Shown here: positions 24,327 through 34,780 of the stretch, one piece after another
Position numbering within the stretch: position 1 is the stretch's first letter
How the letters are laid out: every line of letters begins with the position of its first letter
Assembly: GCA_963773085.1 (NCBI GenBank)
Contig: CAVYZS010000002.1
Coordinates: 1-64,000, forward strand
DNA length: 64,000 bases
From: JAENVT01 sp963773085
GTDB taxonomy: Bacteria > Actinomycetota > Acidimicrobiia > Acidimicrobiales > Ilumatobacteraceae
Direction of reading: 5' to 3'
Notes under the pieces: model-generated
The model's database searches: none
What the model was told of the DNA's origin: nothing
What the model saw: only the letters and a program-made list of their open reading frames with translations
Position numbers and translations under genes: made by a program

Positions 24327-26744
24327 TTACGGTACCGGGATCCATCCCAGGGCGAGTTGGGTGACCTTGACGTCGGTACGTTCCAAGCCGACCGGCAACG
24401 TCGTAATCTGTTTCGCCATCGCCATCCACTTGGCGTCGATGTCGGTGACCTCCTGAGCGAGCTCGGCCTCGAGATCTTCGAGTTGCCGATGCAGCCCTTC
24501 GAGCTTGTTCTCGGCGGCGTCGAGACGGTCATCGGCGGTAGCCGAGCGTGTGCGCCGCCCGGCGGCGCTGCCGGCCTTGCCGAGGATCGACCCGAGCATC
24601 CCGCCCCGGGTTCGACGCCCACCGAGCAGCCCACCGAGGATCGAGCCGGCGGTCGACAGCACCTCCTCGTTGCGACGGCCCTTGCGTTGCGTGTCCAAGA
24701 TCTCGGCGCGGTCCTCCGCAGCCTGGATCTGCGTTTGCAGGCGGGTGACCTTGTCGGCGTACTTGCTGCGAAGCGCGGCGATTTCCTTGTCGGCCAGATC
24801 GTTGGCGGCGGAGAGACATCGCGCTGTGAAGTCCGCGGCACTCTCACCGGGACGGCTGTACAGCTTCAGATCACGATTGGCCTGCAGATCCACTGTGCGC
24901 GACCGGACCAGGTGGTCGATCAGATCACGCTCGACCCGTGACCAGAGTGTCTTGTTCTTCACGGCGGCGTTGGGCAGCCGGTAGACGCAGGGGCTCGGCG
25001 CGTCGGGTCGCAGGTCGCGGTCGTCGTAGTCGACCGCGACGGCGCGGCTGACGTCGATCGGTTCGGCGAGTGGAAAGATCACCGCCTCGTACTCCTCGTC
25101 GTGGATCAGCTCGGCCTTGTCGTCGTCGTAGCGCAGTGCGACTCGGGCAACGATCGACGCCTCGTAACGCCCGCCACGGGCGTCGCCTCCGATGGCCGTG
25201 AGCCACGGAGCGGCGATGTCGGCCCATCGCACCATGACCCCGGCCGCGACCTCGGGAAGCATGCCGGTCTCGTCGCTGCCGATGGACGGACTGGCCGTCC
25301 CGATGGAGGGACTGGCCTCCGCTTCGCTTCGGCTGCTCCCTCCGGGGTCGGCCGGTTCGCCGGCAGCTTTCTGGTCGGCCATCAAGGTGGCGATCTGGTC
25401 TCGGGTCAGCGGGCCGCGCAGGTAGCTCATCGCCCATCGCGTGGTGAACACTTCGGGATGGTCCTTGCCGGCGCGACGCAGCACGAACTCACGCCTGGCC
25501 AGCCCGGCGATTGTGCTGCCGATCTCGCTGATGTCGACCCCGCCGCTGGCTGCGCTCATCCCGTCGAGCAGGCGTTGTTTGTCCTGATCGGTCTGCAGCC
25601 GCCCGATCATCCACGTGCCCGCGTTGGACAGTGCCTTGTAGTCGACGTCGACAGGGTTCTGCGTGCTCAACACGACACCGACTCCGAACGCTCTGGCCTG
25701 CTTCATCAGCGTCATGATCGGCTTCTTGGTCGGCGGCATCGCCGTGGGTGGTAGGTATCCGGCCACCTCGTCCATGTACAGCAACGCCCGCAGATCGGTC
25801 GTTCCACTCTGCCGACGCATCCACGTGACCAACTTCGACAGGATCAGGGTGGTGACGAACTGGCGCTCTTGGTCACTGAGATGGGCGGTCGTGACGATGG
25901 CGCAGCGGGGCTTGCCGTCTGCAGTCCTGAGCATCGATTCGATGTCGAGTGGTGGGCCCGCCATCCACGCGCCGAACGATGGTGAAGCCAGTAGGCCGTT
26001 GAGCCGGATCGCCAGCGCCATGCGGTCCTTTTGCGGGAAGAACTGGTCGAGTTCGAAGACGCCGAGCTTGCGAATCGGTGGTTGTTGGATCATGCCGACG
26101 AGCGTCGGGAGGTCGAGACTGCGGCCGGCCATCCACTCGTTGAGGATCAGGTTCGACAACAAGATGTGTTCACGACTCGACAGCGGATCGGCGTCAATGT
26201 CGACAAGGCTCAGCAGGCCGCTGACGAAGCCTTCGATCTCGTCGCCGACCACCTCTGCATCGGTGACATCCGCTGGTGCCTGTAGCGAGCCGACGATGTT
26301 GAGCGCGACGCCGGCACTCGAACCCGGCGTGTAGATCGTGAACATGACGCTGTCGCGCAGCGCAGCGATCCGATCAGGCCCGATGGCCCAACCGACGAGA
26401 CCGTCGGTCCACGCCTTGGCCTGGGCAGCAGCGAACTGGGGCACCGACTGACCGGCCTTCGAGGCGTCGCCCTCGTTCACCCAAGGCTGGAAATCGGCGG
26501 ATGCAAGCTGGGGAAACGTCAGGCACAGGTTGGTGAGATCTCCCTTGGGATCGATCAGCAGCGTGGGTACCCCGGCACTAAGCGCTTCCTCGACGACGAC
26601 GATCCCGAGCCCCGTCTTGCCCGAGCCGGTCATGCCGACGATCACACCGTGGGTGGTGAGATCACCGGACGCGATGGTCGTCGGGTGGTTGCTGCGCTCG
26701 TGGGTGGCCGGGTCGATCTGTCCGCCGAGTAGAAAGTCAGCCAT
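24327..26744 (-). CDS. HerA/FtsK-like ATPase (DUF853/DUF87-type)
   Basis: An 805-residue cytoplasmic ATPase. Walker A is GMTGSGKT at residues 37-44; LIDPKGDLTNLCLTFPQL follows, as in HerA-type DUF87 domains; Walker B is LLYMDEVAGYLPP, next to MTLMKQARAFGVGVVLSTQNP (sensor motif). The C-terminal third contains long coiled-coil segments (AALRSKYADKVTRLQTQIQAAEDRAEI and a later heptad run) split by a short Gly/Arg-rich stretch (GILGGLLGGRRTRGG). The family includes presumed DNA translocases and helicases, sometimes linked with nucleases; no nuclease gene is adjacent. TAACGT lies 7 nt before the ATG. Confidence 0.8.
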   Translation of the reverse strand: MADFLLGGQIDPATHERSNHPTTIASGDLTTHGVIVGMTGSGKTGLGIVVVEEALSAGVPTLLIDPKGDLTNLCLTFPQLASADFQPWVNEGDASKAGQSVPQFAAAQAKAWTDGLVGWAIGPDRIAALRDSVMFTIYTPGSSAGVALNIVGSLQAPADVTDAEVVGDEIEGFVSGLLSLVDIDADPLSSREHILLSNLILNEWMAGRSLDLPTLVGMIQQPPIRKLGVFELDQFFPQKDRMALAIRLNGLLASPSFGAWMAGPPLDIESMLRTADGKPRCAIVTTAHLSDQERQFVTTLILSKLVTWMRRQSGTTDLRALLYMDEVAGYLPPTAMPPTKKPIMTLMKQARAFGVGVVLSTQNPVDVDYKALSNAGTWMIGRLQTDQDKQRLLDGMSAASGGVDISEIGSTIAGLARREFVLRRAGKDHPEVFTTRWAMSYLRGPLTRDQIATLMADQKAAGEPADPGGSSRSEAEASPSIGTASPSIGSDETGMLPEVAAGVMVRWADIAAPWLTAIGGDARGGRYEASIVARVALRYDDDKAELIHDEEYEAVIFPLAEPIDVSRAVAVDYDDRDLRPDAPSPCVYRLPNAAVKNKTLWSRVERDLIDHLVRSRTVDLQANRDLKLYSRPGESAADFTARCLSAANDLADKEIAALRSKYADKVTRLQTQIQAAEDRAEILDTQRKGRRNEEVLSTAGSILGGLLGGRRTRGGMLGSILGKAGSAAGRRTRSATADDRLDAAENKLEGLHRQLEDLEAELAQEVTDIDAKWMAMAKQITTLPVGLERTDVKVTQLALGWIPVP

Positions 26745-26772
26745 GTCCGGCACGTTACATGGGCACTTGCGA

Positions 26773-27411
26773 TCAGTCAGTCGCCGCTTCCACCCGATAC
26801 GCGCAGCGTCGATCCCCGGTCAGCACGTGTTGGGTGCGAGTGACCTCGGCATCGGGGCCGAGGGCGCGTCGGAACGCGTCGAGCTCGGCGCTGCACAGGG
26901 CGTCGCACGCCGTTGCCGCCTCGCGGATCGGGCAGTGGTGTTCGATCAAGATGAAGTCGCAGCCGTCCCCGCGCACCTCGGCGAGGTATCCCTCGACGGT
27001 TCGCAGATCCGCCAGGTGGCGCACGCGATCTCCGAGGTCGGTGAGGCCTGCGAGCGACTGAGCGTACTCCATCGCCTGTCGATCGGAGCGGGCCGCGATC
27101 ACCCGCTCGAGGGCCCGCTCGCCCAAGGCGGAACGCACCGACCCGATGAGATCGACAGTCAGTTCGCCGTGCCGGTCGGGAAAACCATCTGCAGCGGCAG
27201 GCGCCAGTTGCCAATGCACGGGTGGGCGTCCTCGGCCGGTCGGCTCGGTCATCGAGCGGGTGACCATGCCCGACTCCTCGAGCGCGTCGAGGTGTTGACG
27301 CAACGCGGTATCGGTGAGGCCGAACTCGCCGGCAAGGTCGGTGGCGGTCGCCGACTCGACGCGCTTGAGCCGCTCGACGATGCGGCGCTTGGTGTCGGAC
27401 AACTCGGTCAC
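26773..27411 (-). CDS. SufR-like Fe-S winged-helix regulator
   Basis: A 212-residue regulator: an N-terminal DeoR/ArsR-type winged helix (TKRRIVERLKRVESATATDL, DTALRQHLDALEESGMV) and a C-terminal metal-site domain. Cysteines at 160, 173 and 203 have spacing C-x12-C-x29-C (IEHHCPIREAATACDALC and GDRRCAYRV), as in SufR, where they hold a [4Fe-4S] cluster and sense iron-sulfur status. Cys151 and Cys169 are additional. The GTG at 27411 follows a TAGAAT box by 7 nt; an ATG at 27462 lacks signals. It is divergent from two PLP enzymes rather than suf genes, which are not in this window. Confidence 0.8.
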   Translation of the reverse strand: MTELSDTKRRIVERLKRVESATATDLAGEFGLTDTALRQHLDALEESGMVTRSMTEPTGRGRPPVHWQLAPAAADGFPDRHGELTVDLIGSVRSALGERALERVIAARSDRQAMEYAQSLAGLTDLGDRVRHLADLRTVEGYLAEVRGDGCDFILIEHHCPIREAATACDALCSAELDAFRRALGPDAEVTRTQHVLTGDRRCAYRVEAATD

Positions 27412-27471
27412 TCGCGCAATTCTAGCCGTGATCGACGGTATTTCGGAAGTGTTCTCTTGCATAATCAGCGC

Positions 27472-27530
27472 ATGAGGTCGGCCACGGAAATGCGCGGGTC
27501 GGTGCCGCGCTTTGACAAAATGTACAGATC

Positions 27531-27534
<4 letters not shown>
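27472..27534 (+). CDS. Possible 20-codon upstream ORF
   Basis: An ATG at 27472 opens a 20-residue frame (MRSATEMRGSVPRFDKMYRS) whose TGA overlaps the ATG of the PLP enzyme (ATGA). A CATAAT -10-like box lies 6 nt before it. This layout suggests translational coupling; the peptide lacks Cys or any obvious attenuator codon run. It may be chance. Confidence 0.35.
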
Positions 27535-29048
<1,514 letters not shown>

Positions 29049-29052
29049 ACGC

Positions 29053-30357
29053 ATGGACCGTCCCCTCGCTGCCGGGTGGGTGTGCGCGGTGTGTGGTGCT
29101 CACGTCGACATCGCCACGCCGATGGCCTGGCGATGCCCGAACGCCACCGACACCGATCGTCGCCACGCGCTGCAGCTCGTGCAGGGGATCGCCCCGTTGC
29201 GCGGTGGCAACGATTCAAATCCGTTCGTTGCCTTCCGCCCGTATCTGGCATGGGACAGCTTTGCCGCTGCCGCCGGGATGACCGAAGCAGCGCGCTCTGC
29301 ACTCGTGGAGCAGGTGGATGCGGCCGTTGCCGAGGTTGCCGGAATCGGGTTTCACGTCACGCCCTTCGAGCGGGCGGATGCCCTGAGCGACGCGCTCGGC
29401 TTCGCCGCTGACGGTGGGGTGTGGGTGAAGGACGAGACCGGTCAGGTTGCCGGCAGTCACAAACCGCGCCACCTCGTCACCATCCTCCTGCACCTGCTCA
29501 CCGCTGAATCGTCAGCGCTGACGACATGGTCTGATACTTCCGATCGCCCTCCTTTGGCGATTGCCTCGTGCGGAAACGCCGCATATGCGGCGGCCACGTT
29601 GGCGGCGGCCGTCGACTGGCCGCTCCGAGTGTTCGTGCCTCCCAGCGCCGATCCAGCCGTGCTCACGCTGCTGCACGCGTTGCGCGCCGAAGTCATCGAG
29701 TGCCCACGCCGGGCTGCGGATCCTCCCGGTGATCCCTGCATCCATCGTTTCCGCGAAGCCGTCGCGCGGGACGCCATCCCTTTCACGGTGCAGGGCCCGG
29801 AGAATGCGTGGTGTCTGGACGGAGGTCGGACGATCGGGTGGGAGATGGCTCGTCATTTCGAGGAGCACGTACCTGGTCCGCCTCTCGATCGCGTTTTCAT
29901 CCAGGTCGGCGCCGGCACGTTCGCGGCCTCGACGATCAATGGAATCCGGATGAGCGGCGTCATCCCGCGCCTCCACGCCGTCCAGACCGAGAGCTGCGCG
30001 CCACTCGCTCGGGCCTGGGAACGGGCAAACCTGCTGGGTGGACCGGCGGACGCTGCCGCACATTGGGCCGAGTGCATGTGGCCCTGGGAACACGTCGGCG
30101 CCTCGGCCGCCGACGGCATCCTCGATGACGAGACGTACGACTGGATCCCGGTGCTGCGGGCGATGGGCGAAAGCAGGGGGACACCGATCATCGTGACCGA
30201 GGGTCAGGTGCTGCGCGCCAACGAGCTCGGTTGCACATCCACGGGGATCATCGCCTCTCACACGGGCACCGCCGGTCTGGCCGGTCTCCTCGCAGCCTCT
30301 GGCACCGTCGCTGCGGACGAACGTGTCGCCGTGATCTTCAGCGGAGTGCGCCGCTGA
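29053..30357 (+). CDS. Threonine-synthase-like PLP enzyme with partial zinc ribbon
   Basis: A 434-residue fold-type II PLP enzyme. It begins with a ribbon-like segment (WVCAVCGAHVD ... WRCPN) holding three Cys where threonine synthases have four. The catalytic core has the lysine in VAGSHKPRHLVTIL, a Gly-Asn loop ASCGNAAYAAATL, and the late FSGVRR. It follows the larger PLP enzyme by 4 nt and ends 8 nt from the convergent carbonic anhydrase. The classic threonine synthase motif order is only partly kept, so another beta-replacement or elimination reaction is likely. Confidence 0.72.
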   Translation: MDRPLAAGWVCAVCGAHVDIATPMAWRCPNATDTDRRHALQLVQGIAPLRGGNDSNPFVAFRPYLAWDSFAAAAGMTEAARSALVEQVDAAVAEVAGIGFHVTPFERADALSDALGFAADGGVWVKDETGQVAGSHKPRHLVTILLHLLTAESSALTTWSDTSDRPPLAIASCGNAAYAAATLAAAVDWPLRVFVPPSADPAVLTLLHALRAEVIECPRRAADPPGDPCIHRFREAVARDAIPFTVQGPENAWCLDGGRTIGWEMARHFEEHVPGPPLDRVFIQVGAGTFAASTINGIRMSGVIPRLHAVQTESCAPLARAWERANLLGGPADAAAHWAECMWPWEHVGASAADGILDDETYDWIPVLRAMGESRGTPIIVTEGQVLRANELGCTSTGIIASHTGTAGLAGLLAASGTVAADERVAVIFSGVRR

Positions 30358-30365
30358 TCGTCGAT

Positions 30366-30872
30366 TCAGACGTGACGAAGACGGCCGTCGGCGACGTCGT
30401 ACACGAACCCGCGAATGTGGTCTTTGTGACGCACGAACGGGCTCTGCCGAAGACGGTTGATGCTCTGGCGAACATCGGCGTACGGATCCGTGAAGCACTC
30501 GACAGCCCACCACGGCTTGATGCCGGACTCCACCTCGAGTTCGGCCTTGAACGTGTCCTCGGAGATCGTCTGCAGGGCGCAATTGGTGTGGTGGATGAGC
30601 AGGATCTCGCGTGTACCGAGCAGGCGTTGCGACAGCACCAGCGAACGAACGACGTCGTCGGTGACGACGCCGCCGGCGTTACGGATGACGTGGGCGTCGC
30701 CGTGGGCGAGTCCCAGCATCTCGAAGATGTCCATCCGGCTGTCCATGCACGTAACGATCGCCAGCCGGCGCCGCGGCGCCAATGCCAGATCGCCGTCGGC
30801 GAACCGACGGACGTAGGCGTCGTTGTTGGCCAACAACTCGTCGACGTTCGGTTGGAATTGCGCATCAGACAT
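30366..30872 (-). CDS. Beta-class carbonic anhydrase
   Basis: A 168-residue beta-carbonic anhydrase of the short mycobacterial Rv1284-like type. Zinc ligands are Cys42, His95 and Cys98 (IVTCMDSRMD; LLIHHTNCAL), with the Asp44–Arg46 catalytic dyad. IRNAGGVVTDDVVRSL is the dimer segment. It interconverts CO2 and bicarbonate, feeding carboxylases and pH balance. Divergent from clpP. Confidence 0.92.
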   Translation of the reverse strand: MSDAQFQPNVDELLANNDAYVRRFADGDLALAPRRRLAIVTCMDSRMDIFEMLGLAHGDAHVIRNAGGVVTDDVVRSLVLSQRLLGTREILLIHHTNCALQTISEDTFKAELEVESGIKPWWAVECFTDPYADVRQSINRLRQSPFVRHKDHIRGFVYDVADGRLRHV

Positions 30873-30924
30873 AGCTGTGCCTCGGCTCGTTGACTGAGCT
30901 CACCGGGTGGAGCCGACCGGACGG

Positions 30925-30930
30925 TAGCGT
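30925..30930 (+). promoter_or_regulatory. Probable clpP -10 box
   Basis: TAGCGT lies 7 nt before the clpP ATG, consistent with a leaderless transcript. A GGGGA sequence overlaps the gap and could instead act as a ribosome site. Confidence 0.45.
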
Positions 30931-30937
30931 TGGGGAC

Positions 30938-31534
30938 ATGCCCGACATCACTCGTCCCATGGCGCTCGACGCCGGTTTCGATCCCCGCAGCGACGTGTTC
31001 AACCGGCTGCTGAAGAACCGGGTGATCATGCTCGGCACCGACGTCAACGACGACATGGCCAACCAGATCTGTGCCCAGCTGCTGTACCTCGAGGGCGAAG
31101 ACGCCTCGTCCGACATCTGGCTGTACATCAACAGCCCCGGTGGCTCGGTCACCGCCGGCATGGCGATCTACGACACGATGCAGTTCATCTCTTGCGACGT
31201 CGCAACGGTGTGCATGGGCATGGCTGCCTCGATGGGGCAGTTCCTGCTGACCGCCGGGGCCGCCGGCAAGCGGTACACGCTGCCCAATGCCCGCATCATG
31301 ATGCACCAGCCGCTGGCCGGTCTGCGCGGTCAGGCCACCGACATCGCCATCCAGGCCGAGCAGCTCCACTACACCAAGCAGCGGATGGCTGAACTGACCG
31401 CTTACCATTCGGGTCAGACGCTCGAGCAGATCCAGGCAGACAGCGAGCGCGATCGCTGGTTCACAGCGGATCAGGCCAAGGCGTACGGTCTCGTCGACTC
31501 GGTCAAGACGAAGCGCGGCGAGCTCCCCAACTAG
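30938..31534 (+). CDS. clpP: ATP-dependent Clp protease proteolytic subunit
   Basis: A 198-residue ClpP with the catalytic triad Ser98 (GMAASMGQFLL), His123 (IMMHQPLAG) and Asp in DSERDRWFTAD. SPGGSVTAGMAIYDTM lines the substrate strand. ClpP makes a double heptamer with ClpX or ClpC and degrades SsrA-tagged proteins among others, linking it to the ssrA/smpB pair in this window. Many actinobacteria have two adjacent clpP genes; here there is one and clpX is not next to it, so a second copy may be elsewhere. Its stop overlaps the convergent lipoprotein gene by 4 nt. Confidence 0.95.
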   Translation: MPDITRPMALDAGFDPRSDVFNRLLKNRVIMLGTDVNDDMANQICAQLLYLEGEDASSDIWLYINSPGGSVTAGMAIYDTMQFISCDVATVCMGMAASMGQFLLTAGAAGKRYTLPNARIMMHQPLAGLRGQATDIAIQAEQLHYTKQRMAELTAYHSGQTLEQIQADSERDRWFTADQAKAYGLVDSVKTKRGELPN

Positions 31535-31956
31535 GGCGCTGCTGCGGTCTCCACGACCGGCGGCAGGGTGGTCGTAGGGACTCCCAATGTGACACCGCAC
31601 AATTTCGATGTGTAGTCGGAGATCGACGACGCAGCATGTTCCGACGATCGGGCCATGTCGGCAACCTTCTGCATCGACGCCGGGTCGTCGGGATCGACGG
31701 TCGCGGCGACATCGATGTTCGACGTCATCGTCTCCCATTCCTTCTGAATGGCCAGAGGCGCGATCGACGTGATCGAGCGATAGAGGCTCGCCGTGGCATC
31801 GATCCCGGCGGCGTCGGCGATCGCCGGAGCATTGAGTTGAGCGAGGCTGGCGCTGACCGTGGCGCAGTACTGGCCATCAGTGGCGGGTGGGGCATCGCTC
31901 GAACAGGCCGTGACCGCACAGCAGATCACGGCGGCAAGTGTCACGACGTTCCGCAC
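31531..31956 (-). CDS. Small secreted lipoprotein
   Basis: A 141-residue protein with signal peptide and lipobox AVTACSSD, then a mostly helical domain (SLYRSITSIAPLAIQKEWET, ASMQKVADMARSSEHAAS) with two further Cys (QYCATV and KLCGV) that could form a disulfide. No family recognised. The GTG start has a GAGACT box 6 nt upstream. Confidence 0.65.
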   Translation of the reverse strand: MRNVVTLAAVICCAVTACSSDAPPATDGQYCATVSASLAQLNAPAIADAAGIDATASLYRSITSIAPLAIQKEWETMTSNIDVAATVDPDDPASMQKVADMARSSEHAASSISDYTSKLCGVTLGVPTTTLPPVVETAAAP

Positions 31957-32113
31957 GCGGCCAGTCTCCCAGGCCGAGCACAGAAATCGGTGTCATCAGG
32001 TTGCGGTCGAAGGGTCGGCGGATACAGTGCCGACACCGTCGAGGGCCCGGGTTGTCGTGCCTTCCAGCTTGTCCACGCGTCGCTCGAGCGTCGCCGTAGC
32101 TGGAGGTGTGCGC

Positions 32114-33631
32114 ATGCTCGCCGCTGTCCGTTCCGCAACCTTTCTCGGTGTCGAGGGTCGCCCGGTCACCGTCGAAGTCCACGTGTCCAACGGGCTCCCG
32201 GCCTTTCAGATCGTCGGGCTGCCCGACGAGGCCTGCCGTGAATCTCGAGACCGAGTGCGCGCCGCTGTGTTGTCGAGCAACATGACCTGGCCCTCGTGTC
32301 GGATGACCGTGAACCTCGCTCCTTCGAACCAACGCAAGGGTGGCTCCGGGCTCGATCTGGCGATCGCCGTCGGGCTGTTGGCCGCTCGCGGCGAGATCTC
32401 GACCGAGGCTGTTGCCGGGTTCGGCTTCGTCGGTGAACTCGGGCTCGATGGTTCGTTGCGCGCCGTGGCCGGTGTCGCCCCGATGGTCGGCGCGCTCGAC
32501 GGTCTCGTTCCGGTCGTGCCGCGGGCGTCGTATCGCGAGGCCAGAGCCATTTCGTCGGGGAGCGTGCGCGTCGCCGGCTGCCTTCGCGAGATCATCGACG
32601 CCTTGAACGGTGAGGCGGCCTGGCCGGACGAACCCGACGACGATTTCGTCGACGACGAACCGCCACCTCCCGATCTCGCCGACGTGCGCGGCCAGGCCGT
32701 GGCGCGCAAGGCACTCGAAGTGGCCGCGGCCGGCGGTCATCACCTGTTGCTGGTCGGTCCGCCGGGTGCCGGCAAGACGATGCTGGCGAGCCGACTCACG
32801 GGTCTCCTGCCACCGCTCACACCGTCGATGGCTCTCGAGGCGACCATGGTGCACTCGGCAGCGGGCGTTCGCCTCCCCGCCGCCGGCATGATCCGCCGAC
32901 CACCGTTCCGCGCACCCCATCACAGCAGCTCGATGGTGTCGCTGGTCGGCGGAGGCACTTCGAACCTGCGCCCGGGCGAAATCAGCTTGGCCCATGGCGG
33001 GGTGCTTTTCCTCGACGAGCTCGGCGAGTACTCGCCCATGGTGCTGGATGGTTTGCGACAGCCCTTGGAGGAAGGCGTCATTCGCGTCGCCCGAGCTCGG
33101 GCCAGTGCCACGTTGCCCGCCCGCTTCCTGCTCGTCGCGGCAACGAATCCGTGCCCGTGCGGCGGTGGCCCACCGGGCTCGTGTGAATGTGACGACGGCG
33201 CTCGTCTGCGTTACCTCCGCCGGCTCAGTGGTCCCCTGCTCGATCGTTTCGACCTCCGGGTCGGCGTTGCTCGTCCAGCAGTCGACGACCTCCTCGACAG
33301 CGGTGGCGGGGAGAACACAGCTGCCGCCGCGGCTCGCGTGATGGCAGCTCGGATTGCCGCGGTCGATCGTCGGGGAATGCTGAACAGCGAGATCCCCGCG
33401 TCGCATCTCGACGTGCTCGCGCCGCTACAGCCGGCGGCCCGGCTGATGCTGCGCACCGAGCTCGAGCGCGAACGGCTGACCGGCCGCGGCTACCACCGCA
33501 TCCGCCGCGTGGCTCGTACCCTCGCCGATCTCGACGGTGACTCGGCACAACTGGTGGGCGAACAACACGTCGCAATGGCGCTGCAGCTCCGCGTGCGATT
33601 GCGAGTCTCCGCCGGCGAGCACGCGGCGTGA
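32114..33631 (+). CDS. comM: YifB/ComM-family AAA+ Mg-chelatase-like ATPase
   Basis: A 505-residue protein. The N-terminal ChlI-like domain (VRSATFLGVEGRPVTVEVHV) is followed by an AAA+ core: Walker A VGPPGAGKTML, Walker B GVLFLDELGEYSP, and a zinc-like Cys motif ATNPCPCGGGPPGSCECDD. Orthologue ComM is a hexameric helicase that promotes branch migration during natural transformation. dprA is coupled directly behind (GTG overlap), which fits a DNA-uptake/recombination role. GGAGG stands 7 nt before the ATG. Confidence 0.9.
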   Translation: MLAAVRSATFLGVEGRPVTVEVHVSNGLPAFQIVGLPDEACRESRDRVRAAVLSSNMTWPSCRMTVNLAPSNQRKGGSGLDLAIAVGLLAARGEISTEAVAGFGFVGELGLDGSLRAVAGVAPMVGALDGLVPVVPRASYREARAISSGSVRVAGCLREIIDALNGEAAWPDEPDDDFVDDEPPPPDLADVRGQAVARKALEVAAAGGHHLLLVGPPGAGKTMLASRLTGLLPPLTPSMALEATMVHSAAGVRLPAAGMIRRPPFRAPHHSSSMVSLVGGGTSNLRPGEISLAHGGVLFLDELGEYSPMVLDGLRQPLEEGVIRVARARASATLPARFLLVAATNPCPCGGGPPGSCECDDGARLRYLRRLSGPLLDRFDLRVGVARPAVDDLLDSGGGENTAAAAARVMAARIAAVDRRGMLNSEIPASHLDVLAPLQPAARLMLRTELERERLTGRGYHRIRRVARTLADLDGDSAQLVGEQHVAMALQLRVRLRVSAGEHAA

Positions 33632-34755
33632 CCGCCGGTCTGCCGTCCGCTGCCTATGCCGCAGCCCTGGCCGCGTTTCCGCACATGTCGATCCATCGGT
33701 TGAGCGCCTTGTTGCGACACCATGCTCCCGACGAGGCGTACTCGGTCGCGACTGGTGACCACCTGCCCGGTGGGCTGATCCAGCGGGTCCTCGACGATGC
33801 CGACGTCCGCGCCGCATGGCAACGGGCCGGGCGGGCGTCGCTGCTCGAGGACGTCTGGGAGCGTTGCGACCGTCTCGGTGTGCGAGTTCTGGTTCATGGC
33901 GCGACCGGCTATCCCGCGCTGCTCCTCGACGACCCGCTGCCGCCGCCGGTTGTGTTTGCTCGTGGCGATCTCGGCCTGCTCGACGGACGCCGAGTCGCGA
34001 TCATCGGCACTCGAAACGCGACCGCGGCCGGCAGGGACACGGCATCGACGCTTGGTCGGCAATTGGCTGCTGCCGGTGTGCACATCGTCTCCGGGTTGGC
34101 GCGAGGGATCGATGGATGCGCCCACCATGGTGCTCTGGAAGCAGACGGCGGCGGACGACCGATCGCGGTCGTCGCCTCCGGGCACGACGTGATCTACCCA
34201 CGCGAGCATCAGGCGTTGTGGCGCCTCGTTGGCGAACAAGGTCTCCTGCTGTCCGAGGCCCCGCCGGGCACGTCGCCCGAGGCGTATCGGTTCCCCTTGC
34301 GGAATCGGCTCATCGCCGCGCTCGCCGAGGTCGTGATCGTCGTCGAATCTCGCGAGCATGGCGGCTCGCTGATCACGGTCAATGAGGCGATCCAACGCAA
34401 CGTACCGCTGATGGCGGTACCGGGTGGCGTTCACAACCGAGCCGCGGTCGGTACCAACCAGTTGATCCGCGACGGTGCCGGCGTGGTGGTCGACGCCACT
34501 GACGTTCTCGTCGCCTTGGAGATGGATCATCGGCGAAGCACGGCGGCAATCGCCGATCCCCGGCCGCGCCCGTGTGGTACCGACCTCAGTGTGTACGAGA
34601 CATGTGCCGGTGAGCCGCGGACCATCGACGGGCTCGCACTGGCCTGCTCGTTGAGCCTCGTCGACGCGGCGATGTCGGTCGCTCGGCTCGAACAATCCGG
34701 ATGGATCCAGCAATCCGACGGCTGGTTCGAGGCCGTGGGGTCACCGCTGCGATGA
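33628..34755 (+). CDS. dprA: DNA-processing protein DprA
   Basis: A 375-residue DprA. The Rossmann-like DNA_processg_A domain shows VAIIGTRNATAAGRDTASTLG, HIVSGLARGIDGCAHHGALE, VVASGHDVIYPREHQAL, RFPLRNRLIAAL and MAVPGGVHNRAAVGTNQLI; a winged-helix-like DprA C-domain follows (LSLVDAAMSVARLEQSGWI). DprA loads RecA onto incoming single-stranded DNA. The GTG start overlaps the comM stop. Confidence 0.93.
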   Translation: MTAGLPSAAYAAALAAFPHMSIHRLSALLRHHAPDEAYSVATGDHLPGGLIQRVLDDADVRAAWQRAGRASLLEDVWERCDRLGVRVLVHGATGYPALLLDDPLPPPVVFARGDLGLLDGRRVAIIGTRNATAAGRDTASTLGRQLAAAGVHIVSGLARGIDGCAHHGALEADGGGRPIAVVASGHDVIYPREHQALWRLVGEQGLLLSEAPPGTSPEAYRFPLRNRLIAALAEVVIVVESREHGGSLITVNEAIQRNVPLMAVPGGVHNRAAVGTNQLIRDGAGVVVDATDVLVALEMDHRRSTAAIADPRPRPCGTDLSVYETCAGEPRTIDGLALACSLSLVDAAMSVARLEQSGWIQQSDGWFEAVGSPLR

Positions 34756-34766
34756 CATCCACCGAA

Positions 34767-34772
34767 TACCCT
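34767..34772 (+). promoter_or_regulatory. Probable xerC -10 box
   Basis: TACCCT lies 8 nt before the ATG at 34781 and favours that ATG over the TTG at 34772. Confidence 0.45.
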
Positions 34773-34780
34773 TGGCGCCG

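Noticed and set aside
24327..26744. HerA-like ATPase as part of a defence island with vapBC
   Set aside because: Only the ATPase and a TA pair are adjacent; no nuclease, Sir2 or DUF4297-type partner gene is present and neighbours are housekeeping. No evidence for a defence system.
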